From Prescottella defluvii (GTDB taxonomy: Bacteria > Actinomycetota > Actinomycetes > Mycobacteriales > Mycobacteriaceae): a stretch of 64,000 bases of DNA. The notes below the pieces were generated by a model that made no database searches, had not been told where the DNA came from, and saw only the letters and a list, made by a program, of their open reading frames with translations. The DNA lies in the NCBI GenBank assembly GCA_029690005.1, contig CP121458.1, positions 2,480,001 through 2,544,000 of the forward strand. Reading direction: 5' to 3'. The position numbers and the translations under genes are program-made. Shown here one piece after another: positions 1 to 11,238 of this stretch. Every line of letters begins with the position of its first letter. Positions within the stretch are counted from its first letter, which is position 1.

Positions 1-244
1 CACCGTCGAGGTGCGCTACTTCGCGGCGGCGGCCGAGGCGGCCGACCGGTCCGCCGAAACGTTGTCGTTGCCACTCGGGGCCGATCTTGCGGATCTGCAG
101 GCGGCGCTCGCCGACCGCTACGGCGAACGCATGGAGAAGATCCTCGGGGTGGCGGCCTACCTCGTCGACTCCGAGCTCACCCGCGACGTGGCCCGTCCGG
201 TCGGCGCGCAGGTGGACGTCCTGCCGCCGTTCGCGGGCGGGTGA
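1..244 (+). CDS. moaD: MoaD/ThiS-family sulfur carrier protein (5' end cut by window)
   Basis: Small ubiquitin-like sulfur carrier, probably the small subunit of molybdopterin synthase, which donates thiocarboxylate sulfur to precursor Z in cytoplasmic molybdenum cofactor synthesis. The frame is open from the first base. The GTG at 11 encodes a residue that reads better as an internal Val (T-V-E-V-R-Y-F), so the true start is probably just outside the window. The beta-grasp pattern (VRYFAAAAEAA at the N-terminus) and the C-terminal FAGG fit the family: the terminal Gly-Gly is the residue pair activated by MoeB/MoaZ-type adenylation. Visible length is about 80 residues, normal for MoaD. A thiamine ThiS role is less likely because ThiS is usually about 65 residues. 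Confidence 0.75.
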   Translation, partial: TVEVRYFAAAAEAADRSAETLSLPLGADLADLQAALADRYGERMEKILGVAAYLVDSELTRDVARPVGAQVDVLPPFAGG

Positions 245-250
245 GCCGGG

Positions 251-1011
251 TCAGCGCCGCGCCAGCCACTGCTCGAACGTGACGGTGCCGAACGTCTTGT
301 CCGGCACCAGGTTCCAGCCATTGCGCAAGAACTCGCCCATGTAGCCGGGGATGCGGATGTCCGTCACCCGGCCGCGCGTGCCCGTGGCGGCCTTCCATGC
401 GGTGGCCATCTCGCGCATCGTGAGGACCTCGGGGCCGCCCACGACGGTCGGCTCGGTCGAGGGCCCCTGCTCCGCCGCGTCGACGAGTGCCCGGGCCACG
501 TCGGAGGTGTCGATCGGCTGGAACCGAGTGTAGGTGAAGGCGGGAACGATCCCGATCCGGGCGAAGGGCGCGCAGATCATGGGGACGAACTCGTGGAACT
601 GCGTCGCCCGCACGATGTGCGTCGGCAGCGGCGCCTCCCGGTAGAGCCGCTCCTGGCGGGTCTTGGCCCGGTAGTACGTGAACCGCCCGCGGTCGACGTT
701 CACGATGGACAGCAGGACCGCGTGGGAGACACCCGCCGCCGCGGCCGCCGACAGCAGGTTCCTCGCGCCCAAGCCCAAAACGTCACGGGTGCGTCGTGTC
801 TTGCCGTCGGTGGTGTCGATGACGATGTCGACGCCGTCCAGTGCCGCGGCGAGTCCGTCTCCGCTCACCAGGTCGCCGACCACGTGCCGGGCGCCGTCGT
901 TCGTGCCGCCGCGGCGGCTGAGGACGCGCACCGATTCTCCGCGCCGCACCAGTTCGGCCACCACGGCCCGGCCGGCGACCCCCGTCCGCCTGCCACCAGA
1001 TACGTCATCAT
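251..1011 (-). CDS. NAD(P)-binding NmrA/SDR-like protein, one frameshift
   Basis: Atypical short-chain dehydrogenase / NmrA-like protein with a Rossmann fold, predicted to bind NAD(P)H in the cytoplasm; substrate unknown. The clean part is 237 residues starting M-V-A-E-L-V-R-R-G-E. Upstream in another frame, ATG codons at 1008-1011 begin a glycine-rich nucleotide-binding loop that reads AGG-T-GVAGRAVV once a single base is restored near 985, so I start the gene at 1011. The YYRAK segment near residue 125 resembles the usual YxxxK position. The C-terminus (MGEFLRNGWNLVPD) resembles other actinobacterial NmrA-like proteins. It converges with the MoaD-like gene, leaving 6 bp between their stop codons. 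Confidence 0.78.
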
Positions 1012-1037
1012 GTCGTCCCCTGTCAGTCAGGACCTCG

Positions 1038-1886
1038 TCAGCGTTGTTCGCGCCACCACGTGTCGAGCGGCGTCACCGGCACCGAACGCTTGTGCCGGGT
1101 GTTGCGGTACATCCACTCCAGCTTGTCGGCGATGTCGCTGGTCACATCCTTGCCCTCGAGGTAGTCGTCGATCTGCTGGTACGTCACCCCGAGCGCCACC
1201 TCGTCCGGCAACGACGGCCGGTTGTCCTCGAGGTCCGCCGTCGGCACCTTCTGCCACGTGCTGTCCGGCGCACCCAGCTCGCGCAGCAGCGCGGCACCCT
1301 GGCGCTTCGTCAGACCCGTCAGCGGCGTCACGTCCACACCGCCGTCGCCGTACTTCGTGAAGAACCCGGTGAGGGCCTCGGCCGCATGATCGGTGCCGAC
1401 CACGAGGTAGCCGAGCTCGCCTGCGACCGCGTACTGGATCATCATGCGTTCGCGCGCTTTGATGTTGCCGCGCACGAAGTCTCGCAGCCGGTCGCCGTCG
1501 TCGAGCAGATCGTGCATGGCCTGCGACGCCTCCGCGATGGTGGCATCGGCGCCCGGCTTGACGTTGACGGTCAGCGAGCGGTCGGGCGCGATGAACTTCA
1601 GCGCCACCTGCGCGTCGTCCTCGTCGAACTGGGTGCCGTACGGCAGCCGCACCGCGATGAATTCGGCGACGTGCCCCTCCGCACGCAGCTTCTCGGCGGC
1701 CAGCTGGATCAGGCGTCCCGCCAGGGTGCTGTCCTGCCCACCGCTGATCCCGAGCACGAAGCCCCGGGCCGGGGTGGACCGCAGATAGTCCGCGAGGAAA
1801 TCCACGCGCTGTCGGATCTCGGCGGCGGGGTCGATCGTCGCCCGGACTCCGAGTTCCTCGATGACCTGTGCACGTGGAATCGCCAT
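1038..1886 (-). CDS. nadE: NH3-dependent NAD+ synthetase
   Basis: Catalyses the last step of NAD synthesis, amidating nicotinate adenine dinucleotide with ammonia at the cost of ATP. The 282-residue protein is the single-domain (ammonia-dependent) form, similar in length to E. coli NadE, not the long glutamine-dependent form of M. tuberculosis. The ATP pyrophosphatase P-loop SGGQDS lies at residues 48-53. [20 protein letters not shown] around residues 165-185 and the LTKRQG segment are family hallmarks of the NaAD-binding half. The ATG at 1886 is well placed and the gene is uninterrupted. It lies 26 bp downstream of the NmrA-like gene on the same strand. Confidence 0.95.
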   Translation of the reverse strand: MAIPRAQVIEELGVRATIDPAAEIRQRVDFLADYLRSTPARGFVLGISGGQDSTLAGRLIQLAAEKLRAEGHVAEFIAVRLPYGTQFDEDDAQVALKFIAPDRSLTVNVKPGADATIAEASQAMHDLLDDGDRLRDFVRGNIKARERMMIQYAVAGELGYLVVGTDHAAEALTGFFTKYGDGGVDVTPLTGLTKRQGAALLRELGAPDSTWQKVPTADLEDNRPSLPDEVALGVTYQQIDDYLEGKDVTSDIADKLEWMYRNTRHKRSVPVTPLDTWWREQR

Positions 1887-1985
1887 GGCAGAACTGTAGC
1901 GTCGGGTGCTCGACGCCGTGAACCGTCACGGCAGGATGTGACCAGGCGCCGCTTCGGCGCCGGATCAGAACTCGGGAGATCCCTC

Positions 1986-2540
1986 ATGAACAGCACCGGC
2001 ATCCTCGTGGTGAGCGCCACCAGGGAGGAGGCGGCGCACGTGCCGGACGGCCTGGACGTCGTCGTCACCGGCATCGGCAAGGTCGCGGCCGCGGTCGCGG
2101 TCACCCGCGCGCTGGCGCAGTACCCGCCGGAACGCCTGCCATTCGTGGTCAACATCGGAACAGCTGGTGCCCTGCACGCCCACCACGGCGGCCTGTACGT
2201 GCCGTCGGCGGTGCTCAATCACGACATCAGCAGCGCGGTGCTGCGGTCGCTCGGTCATCCCGTGCTCGACGTGATCGACCTCGACGACGGGGACGGCACG
2301 GTCCTGGCGACGGGTGATTCGTTCGTCTCCGACGCCCAGGTCCGGGATGCCCTGGCGGCGCGGGCCGATCTGGTCGACATGGAGGGCTTCGCCATTGCGT
2401 ACGCGTGTGCGCAGCTGGGCGCGCGGTGCCGACTGGTCAAGCACGTCAGCGACCACGCCGACGACTCCGCGATGGACTGGCCCGCGCAGGTGGACGCGAG
2501 CGCCCGCGTGCTCGCCGACTGGTTGCGCGCCGCGCTGTAG
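1986..2540 (+). CDS. 5'-methylthioadenosine/S-adenosylhomocysteine nucleosidase-like protein
   Basis: Predicted purine nucleosidase of the PNP/UDP phosphorylase superfamily, cleaving the N-glycosidic bond of methylthioadenosine, SAH or a related nucleoside. At 184 residues it is shorter than E. coli MTAN (about 230). Key segments are present: the N-terminal GIGKVAAAVAV turn, NIGTAGAL, the substrate-binding VDMEGFAIAYA (Met-Glu ribose contact) and VKHVSDHADDSAMDW carrying the catalytic Asp of the SD motif. The ATG at 1986 follows a purine-rich GGGAGAT about 8 bp upstream. The same frame is open much further upstream across nadE, but that part is antisense to nadE and is not coding. Confidence 0.8.
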   Translation: MNSTGILVVSATREEAAHVPDGLDVVVTGIGKVAAAVAVTRALAQYPPERLPFVVNIGTAGALHAHHGGLYVPSAVLNHDISSAVLRSLGHPVLDVIDLDDGDGTVLATGDSFVSDAQVRDALAARADLVDMEGFAIAYACAQLGARCRLVKHVSDHADDSAMDWPAQVDASARVLADWLRAAL

Positions 2541-2550
2541 CGACGGCGGG

Positions 2551-3376
2551 TCAGTTCCCGCGCAAATGCAGGCCGGTGCCGTCGGGCCGCGTCAGCTCCA
2601 TGGTGGGACCGGAGACGGTGTAGGTCACCTCGCCGTCGAGGACGTGCAACACCGCCCGCTCGACATCCGTGACGTCGTCGGGCAGGCGACCCGGGTGGTC
2701 GCGAGCTTGCCGAACGTGATGGTGCTGGCGCCGACCCGGACGGGGCCGCTGAAACGGTTGCACCCGGTGGAACCGGTGGCCTGGCCGTCCTGGCCGATCG
2801 TCAGCGACGGGGCCGACGTCTCGAGCGCGGCCGACGTGACGACCGCGTCCGGGGTGATCAACGACTCGACCACCCAGGTGGTCCCGACGACGGGGCGGTC
2901 CGGTTCGGTGGTCTTCTTGTCCGCGAGGGTGACGGTGACGTTCTGCGACGCGAGCGTGAGGACGTCGTCGGTCAGCGTCCACGACGGTTGCGCGGCGAAC
3001 AGGTCCGTCATCCACTTGTCCGCTCCGGCGAGGTCGCCGGGCAGGCCATCATGGTGGTCGCGATCGGACCGGTCTTCACGGTCTCACCGCCGAGGTCGAC
3101 ACTGCTCACGCCCCGGTTGCAGCCCGCGCTCATGGCGATGTGATTGTGCTCCGGGAAGGCGACCTCGAGTGGGCCGCCGCCGGGGATCGTCGAGCCGGTC
3201 ACGGAGGTCGAGAGGAACGTCCGGCCCCACAGCGCGTCGGCGGGCGAGGCGGGAGTCGACGCCGCCGACGTCTCGGCGGTGGAACCGGTGTCGGCACCGT
3301 CCGCCGTGTTGCCGCACGCGGTCAGCGTCGCGGCACGCAGGAGGGCGAGAGCGGCCGGAAGCGTGCGCATGGCCAC
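2551..3376 (-). CDS. Lipoprotein with two META (HslJ-like) domains, two frameshifts
   Basis: Predicted secreted lipoprotein. The N-terminus MAMRTLPAALALL leads into a lipobox L-T-A-C followed by a Ser/Thr/Ala-rich linker typical of cell-wall-anchored proteins. Two META domains follow: the first contains MSAGCNRGVSSV and MMACP, the second GSTGCNRFSGPV and RVACP. The GCNR...ACP pairing is the family signature and its cysteines probably form a disulfide. The domain is associated with outer-surface stress proteins such as E. coli HslJ; function here is unknown. Reading the whole gene needs one extra G near 3045 and another near 2685, both in CCGG-type runs. Without these it appears as three fragments. 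Confidence 0.75.
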
Positions 3377-3379
3377 ACC

Positions 3380-4002
3380 CTAACCGGAGGCGGGGCCGGT
3401 ACCGGTGATCCTGCGCGCCAGGTCCTCCCAGCCGTCGGCGATGCGTCGGTGCGGCATCCCGGCGACGCGGATCTGGTGCAGCACCAGGCTCGCCTCCAGT
3501 GGTGCCAGCAGTGCCGCGCCCAGCAGTTCGACGTCGCCGTCGACGCCCGCGTCCGTGAGCAGGGTCACGATGTGCCGCAGGCTCACCGCGCGTGCGGGGC
3601 TCGAGTAGCGGAACTCGGGGGAGTCCTCCGCCGCCCGCAGCACGTCGCCCTGCACGGTCACCATGTCGAGCCGGGCGCGTCCGAATGCGATCAGCCGGAC
3701 GATCGGGTCCGCTCCGGGGCCCAGGGGCGGGGACCGAACATGAACGCGTGCTGCAGTTCGCGCTCGGTGTGGTCGAGCAGCGCGTTCATCAGGCCGGACC
3801 GGCTTCCGAACCGCCGGAACACGGTGCCCTTGCCCACGCCGGCCTTCGCCGCGACGGCCTCCATCGTGACCGCGTCGACGCCCCGTGCAGCGACGAGTTC
3901 GGCTGCCGCGTCGAGGAGGAGTCGCCGATTGCGGGCAGCGTCACATCGCTCGGGGATCTCCGCGTCCACCAGCGGAAGCAGGGGGCTGTTCACGCAACGC
4001 AT
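3380..4002 (-). CDS. TetR-family transcriptional repressor, one frameshift
   Basis: One-component DNA-binding regulator. Residues about 17-65 carry the TetR helix-turn-helix: LLLDAAAELVAARG, then DAVTMEAVAAKAGVGKGTVFRRFGSRSGL, which closely matches the family consensus. The C-terminal ligand-binding half (MVTVQGDVLRAAEDSP to the end at 3380) lies in another frame; restoring one C in a C-run near 3722 joins them through PPPLGPGADPIVRLIAFGRAR. I chose the ATG at 4002, although a GTG at 3993 would also keep the domain. The gene is divergent from the FMN reductase gene at 4094, and a 24-bp inverted repeat lies in the 91-bp gap. Autorepression and control of the reductase are therefore likely. Confidence 0.83.
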
Positions 4003-4019
4003 CGTAGCCCAGCTGGAAT

Positions 4020-4043
4020 ACAAGTGGACCGCGGTCCGTTTGT
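4020..4043. promoter_or_regulatory. Probable TetR operator between the repressor and the FMN reductase gene
   Basis: Imperfect 24-bp inverted repeat with a perfect 12-bp core GGACCGCGGTCC at 4026-4037 and matching outer arms ACAA and TTGT; 20 of the 24 positions are symmetric. It lies 17 bp upstream of the TetR start and 50 bp upstream of the reductase start, the usual place for a TetR-family operator controlling a divergent pair. The binding itself is inferred. Confidence 0.7.
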
Positions 4044-4093
4044 GGTGCTATACCTGTTGCAGCTTCAACTATCGCACCCGAAGGAATCCCGTC

Positions 4094-4657
4094 ATGTCTG
4101 ACACCCGCGTTCTCGTCCTGGTCGGCAGCCTGCGCGCCGGCTCCGTCAACCGTCAGGTCGCCGAGACTGCCGCAGCCGTCGCCCCCGAGGGCGTCGAGCT
4201 GACGATCTTCGAAGGCCTGGGCAACCTGCCCTTCTACAACGAGGACGTCGACGTCCCCGGCGCCGCGATCGCCGGTGTCGACGAACTGCGTGCCGCGGCC
4301 GCCGAGGCCGGCGCCCTGCTCCTGGTCACCCCGGAGTACAACGGCACCGTGCCCGCCGTCCTCAAGAACGCCATCGACTGGCTCTCGCGTCCCTACGGCG
4401 CCGGTGCCGTCAAGGACAAGCCGGTCGCCGTCATCAGCGCCTCCCCGAGCCCCAACGCCGCGAAGTGGGCGCACGACGACACCCGCAAGGCTCTCGGCGT
4501 CGCCGGTGGCAACGTCCTCGACGTCGAGCTGTCCATCGGCGGCACCATCCAGAAGTTCGGCGACCAGCACCCGCGCGAGAACGCCGAGGTCGCACAGCAG
4601 GTCGGCGCCGTCGTCGCCGCCCTCGTCGAGGCTTCCCAGGAGCTCGTCGACGCCTGA
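4094..4657 (+). CDS. NADPH-dependent FMN reductase family protein
   Basis: Flavodoxin-like NAD(P)H:FMN reductase/quinone reductase, predicted to be a soluble FMN-binding enzyme that reduces flavin or quinone-type electrophiles. It is 187 residues, the normal family length. The N-terminal VLVGSLRAGSVNRQVAE is the FMN phosphate-binding GSLRxxSxN motif (residues about 9-20), and LLLVTPEYNGTVPAVLKNAIDWLSRP carries the PEYNxxxPxxLKNAxDW signature. Start is ATG 4094 after AAGGAA. It is divergent from the TetR gene with a strong operator candidate between them, so it is probably induced by a ligand of that repressor, such as a quinone or another redox-active compound. Confidence 0.88.
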   Translation: MSDTRVLVLVGSLRAGSVNRQVAETAAAVAPEGVELTIFEGLGNLPFYNEDVDVPGAAIAGVDELRAAAAEAGALLLVTPEYNGTVPAVLKNAIDWLSRPYGAGAVKDKPVAVISASPSPNAAKWAHDDTRKALGVAGGNVLDVELSIGGTIQKFGDQHPRENAEVAQQVGAVVAALVEASQELVDA

Positions 4658-4683
4658 TCCCCTGGGATCACCCCGGCATCCGA

Positions 4684-4730
4684 CCGAATGTCACATGCGT
4701 TCAGTTCGACTGGACGCGTGTGACATTCGG
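4684..4730. repeat. Palindromic repeat family A, copy 1
   Basis: 47-bp inverted repeat with 22-bp arms beginning CCGAATGTCACATGCG, a 3-bp centre and 20 of 22 paired positions. The same element occurs at 10128-10174. It sits between the 3' ends of two convergent genes (the FMN reductase and the siderophore-interacting protein), so the transcript could fold into a long hairpin and act as a bidirectional terminator, although no T-tract follows. Confidence 0.85.
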
Positions 4731-4744
4731 CGTTTCGGGGTCGG

Positions 4745-5680
4745 CTACAGCCCGGCCTGATCCATCGCGGCGTCGACGGCGTCGCGGACCGCGTCGAAGT
4801 CGCGCCCCGCCGCCAGCGCCGTGGTCTGGGCCGCCTCGATCCGGTCGCGCACCTGCTCGTAGCGAGCGGTCCACGCCTCCTTGTCGGCGCGCCAGTAGCC
4901 GATGACGTCGTAACGCTCGGTCGGCCAGCCCAGTTCGTGCCGCAGCCAGCGGCGCACCTCGCGTGAGTGCCCCGCCTCGCCGGCGAACCAGACGTACCCG
5001 GGGCCGCCGGGGTGGACCCACTCCCTGGCGGTACTCGCCAGGGCGCTGGGGCCGACCCCGTTGCCTGTCCCGTGCAGCCACCTGTAGGTGACGTCGCCAG
5101 CCGTCTCGAGGTGCTGCTCGTCCGCGGCCGTCGTGACCTCGGCCACGACGTGCACGCGGGTGCCGGGCGCGAGTTCCTCGACGATGCGGCCCACCGCGGG
5201 TAGTGCGGTCATGTCCGCGATCAGGAGTTGCCACGCGGTCCCGGCGGGCGGCCGGTACCAGCCCGACGCCATCGTGACCCCGAGGACCTGGCCCGGCCGC
5301 GCCTGCAGGGCCCACCGCACCGCTGCACCGCCGTCGTGGACCGCGAAGTCGATGTCCATCTCGCAGGTCTCGGCGTTCCAACGCCGGACCGTGTAACTGC
5401 GCATCTCGGGCCGTGGCCCGTCCGCGGGGTAGTCCCACGTGTCGCCGATCGGCTGCGGCTGCGGCGGCCGGTCCTCGCCGTCGTCCGGGAACACCACGAG
5501 AAAGCGCTCGTCGGGGTCGCCGCTCGAGGCGAATCGCGTCAGGTCGCCGCCGGACAGTGTGATCCGCTGCATGTTCGGTGTGACGCGTGCGACGCGCGAC
5601 ACCGCCGCGAAGCAGTAGGGGTTCGGGTTCGAGGGCACGGGGCAACCCTGACACAGCACGACGGGCGCGGTACCGCTCAC
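4745..5680 (-). CDS. Siderophore-interacting FAD-binding protein (ferric-siderophore reductase type)
   Basis: Predicted cytoplasmic NAD(P)H-dependent ferric-siderophore reductase of the ViuB/SIP family, releasing iron by reduction. The 311-residue protein has an N-terminal FAD-binding barrel with the RSYTVRRW motif (R-x-Y-T-x-R, residues about 94-101), HDGGAAVRWALQARPGQ after it, and a C-terminal SIP domain with ADMTALPAVGRIVEEL, VWFAGEAGHSREVRRWLRHELG and GYWRADKEAW, where reductases of this family contact NAD(P)H. The N-terminal VVLCQGCPVPSNPNPYCF carries three cysteines; an extension of this kind is not universal. Start is ATG 5680. No convincing IdeR box was seen immediately upstream. Confidence 0.9.
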   Translation of the reverse strand: MSGTAPVVLCQGCPVPSNPNPYCFAAVSRVARVTPNMQRITLSGGDLTRFASSGDPDERFLVVFPDDGEDRPPQPQPIGDTWDYPADGPRPEMRSYTVRRWNAETCEMDIDFAVHDGGAAVRWALQARPGQVLGVTMASGWYRPPAGTAWQLLIADMTALPAVGRIVEELAPGTRVHVVAEVTTAADEQHLETAGDVTYRWLHGTGNGVGPSALASTAREWVHPGGPGYVWFAGEAGHSREVRRWLRHELGWPTERYDVIGYWRADKEAWTARYEQVRDRIEAAQTTALAAGRDFDAVRDAVDAAMDQAGL

Positions 5681-5770
5681 ACCGATGGTTATCGGTCAGT
5701 TAACGCTCGGTTGGGGGCGCCGATGGGCATCATCGTGCGGGTTCCGGCCGCCGCTCCGCGTGTCGCGCTC

Positions 5771-5849
5771 CGGCGTGTCGTTTGCGGGCGGACGACCTCG
5801 GCGTGCGCAACGTGCGCCGGAGTCCCGGCGGCGCCGGAACGACACGCCG
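5771..5849. repeat. Spaced inverted repeat upstream of the nrd operon
   Basis: A perfect 12-bp arm CGGCGTGTCGTT at 5771-5782 recurs as its reverse complement at 5838-5849, with a 55-bp spacer that is itself rich in short GC inverted repeats. No gene product explains it. It may be a terminator-like structure or a remnant of another palindromic repeat. Confidence 0.55.
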
Positions 5850-6022
5850 AGAGTGTCGTGGACCCGTCGGGTCGGGCTCGCGGGGCCGACCTGCGTTCCT
5901 CGGCTGCATGGCGTGGTGGATGTGCCGGAAATCACCGCCGAACCTGTGACCCGCGACACGCCGGGAGCCTCCTGAATCGATCCCTCTACAGGGTGTCGAC
6001 CTGGGAATTTCACGAGTGCAAC

Positions 6023-6070
6023 TCACAAGATCTCGCGCTGCGCGTATCTGTCGGCCACAAGGTGTAGTGT
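6023..6070 (+). promoter_or_regulatory. Pair of candidate NrdR boxes controlling nrdHIEF
   Basis: Two 16-bp sites resemble the NrdR consensus (aCACwAtATaTwGtGt): box 1 at 6023-6038 (TCACAAGATCTCGCGC) and box 2 at 6055-6070 (CCACAAGGTGTAGTGT). Box 2 is the better match. Their starts are 32 bp apart, about three helical turns, which is the known spacing of paired NrdR boxes upstream of bacterial ribonucleotide reductase genes. They lie about 120-170 bp upstream of nrdH. NrdR binding represses the operon when dATP is high; that role is inferred from the family. Confidence 0.6.
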
Positions 6071-6190
6071 CTACACAGCCGAGAGGGCACAACGGGAACC
6101 AATCGGATCCCGGGCACGAAACGAGGCCTCGTCCTCGGCGCGAAGACTGCACAACTCAAGCTCGCAAGGCCATTGGAAAGAGGGACCAAT

Positions 6191-6424
6191 ATGAGCATCA
6201 CCGTCTACACCAAGCCCGCCTGCGTTCAGTGCAATGCCACCTACCGCGCCCTCGACAAGGCCGGTCTCGAATACGACGTCGTCGACATCTCCGAGAACCC
6301 CGAAGCGCGTGACTACGTGATGGCTCTCGGATACCTCCAGGCCCCCGTCGTGGTGGCCGGCGACGATCACTGGTCGGGCTTCCGTCCGGACCGCATCAAG
6401 GACCTCACCGCAAACGCTGCTTGA
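6191..6424 (+). CDS. nrdH: Glutaredoxin-like protein NrdH
   Basis: Small thioredoxin-fold electron donor that reduces the class Ib ribonucleotide reductase NrdE. At 77 residues it has the usual NrdH length. The redox motif CVQC lies at residues 11-14 (TKPACVQCNATYRAL), and the C-terminal half contains the family WSGFRPDRIK segment that distinguishes NrdH from ordinary glutaredoxins and favours reduction by thioredoxin reductase. ATG 6191 follows the purine-rich AAAGAGGGACC. It is the first gene of nrdHIEF; nrdI starts 50 bp downstream. Confidence 0.97.
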   Translation: MSITVYTKPACVQCNATYRALDKAGLEYDVVDISENPEARDYVMALGYLQAPVVVAGDDHWSGFRPDRIKDLTANAA

Positions 6425-6896
6425 GCCACCGCGCGGCCGTGCCGCGGGGACGATCCACACGAGTGAAATGGTGAATGCCGATGGCTTCGCTGGTGTATTT
6501 CTCCAGCGCGTCGGAGAACACACACCGATTCGTCGAACGACTCGGCGTCCCCGCTACGCGCATTCCACTACATGACCGCGAAGGCCTGTTCGAAGTCGAC
6601 GAACCGTACGTCCTGATCCTGCCCACCTACGGCGGCGGGACGACGGCGACGGGTCGCGACACGAGTTACGTGCCCAAGCAGGTCATCCGATTCCTCAACA
6701 ACAAGCACAATCGCGACCTCGTTCGAGGGGTGATTGCTGCCGGCAACACGAACTTCGGCGAGTCGTACTGCTACGCCGGGAACGTGATTTCACAGAAGTG
6801 TCGGGTCCCGTACCTGTACCGCTTCGAACTAATGGGAACAGCCGAGGACGTCGTCGCCGTGCGCGAGGGCCTCGCACAATTCATGGAGAGTGAACA

Positions 6897-10107
<3,211 letters not shown>

Positions 10108-10127
10108 TTCCGCACCACCCGCTGTGG

Positions 10128-10174
10128 CCGAATGTCACATCCGTTCAGTACAACTGAACCGATGTGACATTCGG
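10128..10174. repeat. Palindromic repeat family A, copy 2
   Basis: Second copy of the 47-bp element at 4684-4730: arms begin CCGAATGTCACATCCG, 21 of 22 positions pair, centre is 3 bp, and the outer GG/CC extends pairing to 10126-10176. It lies at the convergent junction of nrdF and the RDD gene and overlaps the last codons of the latter. Confidence 0.88.
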
Positions 10175-10687
10175 CCATTCGGCGTCTCGGGTCGCTGCGT
10201 CCCGGGCGACGACGTCGCGGCGCCGCACGACGGTCGGCGCGTCGTCGTAGTCGCTGGTCCAGGGGCTGCTCGAGATCGTCGCCACGAAGTCGAGCGCCCC
10301 GAGCAGCCACCACTTCAGCAGGTAGCCGAGCGTCGGCCACTGCCCGTCGGACGGGCGGATCACGCACAGGCCGAACAGCGCCTTGCCGAGGGTCGTGTGC
10401 ACGATCCGCTGGGCGACGACGCGCTGCAGCAGCGATGCGGCGATCCAGCCGATGAACAGAGCCAGTGCCGCCCAGTCCGCGACGGCGGGGATGTCCAGGA
10501 ACACGGTCATCGCGACGAGGCCGACCACGATGTGGAAGAGCCAATCGAAGACGAACGCGAAAACCTCGCGCAGTTGCCGGGGCGACGGATAGCGCGGGTC
10601 GCCCGATTCGCCGTGCTTGTCGGGAATCTCCACGCGCGTCGGCGTCGTGTCCGGGGGAGTGGTCGCGTCGAACCCTGGTGTGGTCAC
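10145..10687 (-). CDS. RDD-family membrane protein
   Basis: Small integral membrane protein of unknown function, 180 residues. The N-terminal 45 residues are hydrophilic and Pro/Thr-rich; the RDD domain follows with FAFVFDWLFHIVVGLVAMTVF (the Arg-Asp-Asp motif is degenerate here), WAALALFIGWIAASLLQRVV, and TLGKALFGLCVIRPSDG, the conserved TxGKxxxGL segment of the family. Three membrane spans are likely. RDD proteins have been linked to Na+ and pH stress in other bacteria. The C-terminal 10 or so residues (WPNVTSVQLY) are encoded by the palindromic repeat, so the ancestral stop was probably earlier or the repeat replaced it. Confidence 0.8.
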   Translation of the reverse strand: MTTPGFDATTPPDTTPTRVEIPDKHGESGDPRYPSPRQLREVFAFVFDWLFHIVVGLVAMTVFLDIPAVADWAALALFIGWIAASLLQRVVAQRIVHTTLGKALFGLCVIRPSDGQWPTLGYLLKWWLLGALDFVATISSSPWTSDYDDAPTVVRRRDVVARDAATRDAEWPNVTSVQLY

Positions 10688-10837
10688 CGGAGAAGGGTGC
10701 CGGATAGAGCCGCGAAAGGCAATGGTGGGGGCGGGGTTTCGGTCGGGGCATTGTGATCGTTAGGACGCGGAGCCTACTGTCGAATCAGTGCAACTCAGCC
10801 GACGAGACGACACCTACGAAGATTCGAGGAGACGGCA

Positions 10838-11217
10838 ATGAGTGGTCGAGTAGTGCATTTCGAGGTCCCGTTCGACGACGGTGACCGGGCCCGCAACTTC
10901 TACCGGCAGGCGTTCGACTGGAACCTCGCCGAGATGCCCGAGATGAAGTACACCGGCGTGGCCACCGGGCCCGTCGCGGAATCCGGGATGCCGGCCGAAC
11001 CGGGGTACATCGGCGGCGGCATGTTCGAGCGTGCGGAGCAGTCCCGAGCGGTCCGGTGATCACGGTCAACGTCGACGACATCGACGCGGCGCTGGCCAAG
11101 ATCGAGTCGTTGGGCGGCGCGACGGTCTCGGCGAAACAACCTGTGGGGGAGATGGGCTTTGCCGCCTACTTCCGGGACACCGAGGGCAACGTCATGGGGC
11201 TGTGGGAGACGGCGTAG
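10838..11217 (+). CDS. VOC (glyoxalase/bleomycin-resistance fold) protein, one frameshift
   Basis: Single-domain vicinal-oxygen-chelate superfamily protein of about 126 residues; substrate unknown. The first half reads VVHFEVPFDDGDRARNFYRQAFDW, the beta-alpha-beta opening of the family; the second half, in another frame, gives PVITVNVDDIDAALAKIESLGG and FRDTEGNVMGLWE, where the conserved D-x-E-G-N motif places a metal-ligand Glu near the C-terminus. Restoring one C in a C-run near 11045 joins the halves. ATG 10838 follows GAGGAGACGGCA. Members resemble the low-molecular-weight YdeI/PhnB-type subgroup. Confidence 0.8.
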
Positions 11218-11238
11218 GGCCGATCCTTCCCTGAGCTC

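Larger units (their letters stand above)
5681..6190. other. Intergenic region between the siderophore-interacting protein and nrdH
   Basis: 510 bp without a supportable gene; reading frames here lack recognisable protein character. It holds a spaced inverted repeat at 5771-5849, the promoter of the minus-strand SIP gene near 5690-5720, and the nrdHIEF control region with two NrdR-like boxes at 6023-6070. The 200 bp upstream of nrdH are less GC-rich than the flanking genes, as expected for a promoter. Confidence 0.7.

Noticed and set aside
2551..3376. META lipoprotein as three separate small genes
   Set aside because: The fragments join into one two-domain lipoprotein with a normal lipobox after two single-base repairs; only the first fragment has a signal peptide.
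5690..5712. IdeR box upstream of the siderophore-interacting protein gene
   Set aside because: GGTTATCGG resembles half a box, but the other half does not match the consensus.
5696..6152. Minus-strand open frames in the region upstream of nrdH
   Set aside because: Composition is Arg/Pro/Ser-rich without family resemblance, and the region carries the nrd regulatory sites.
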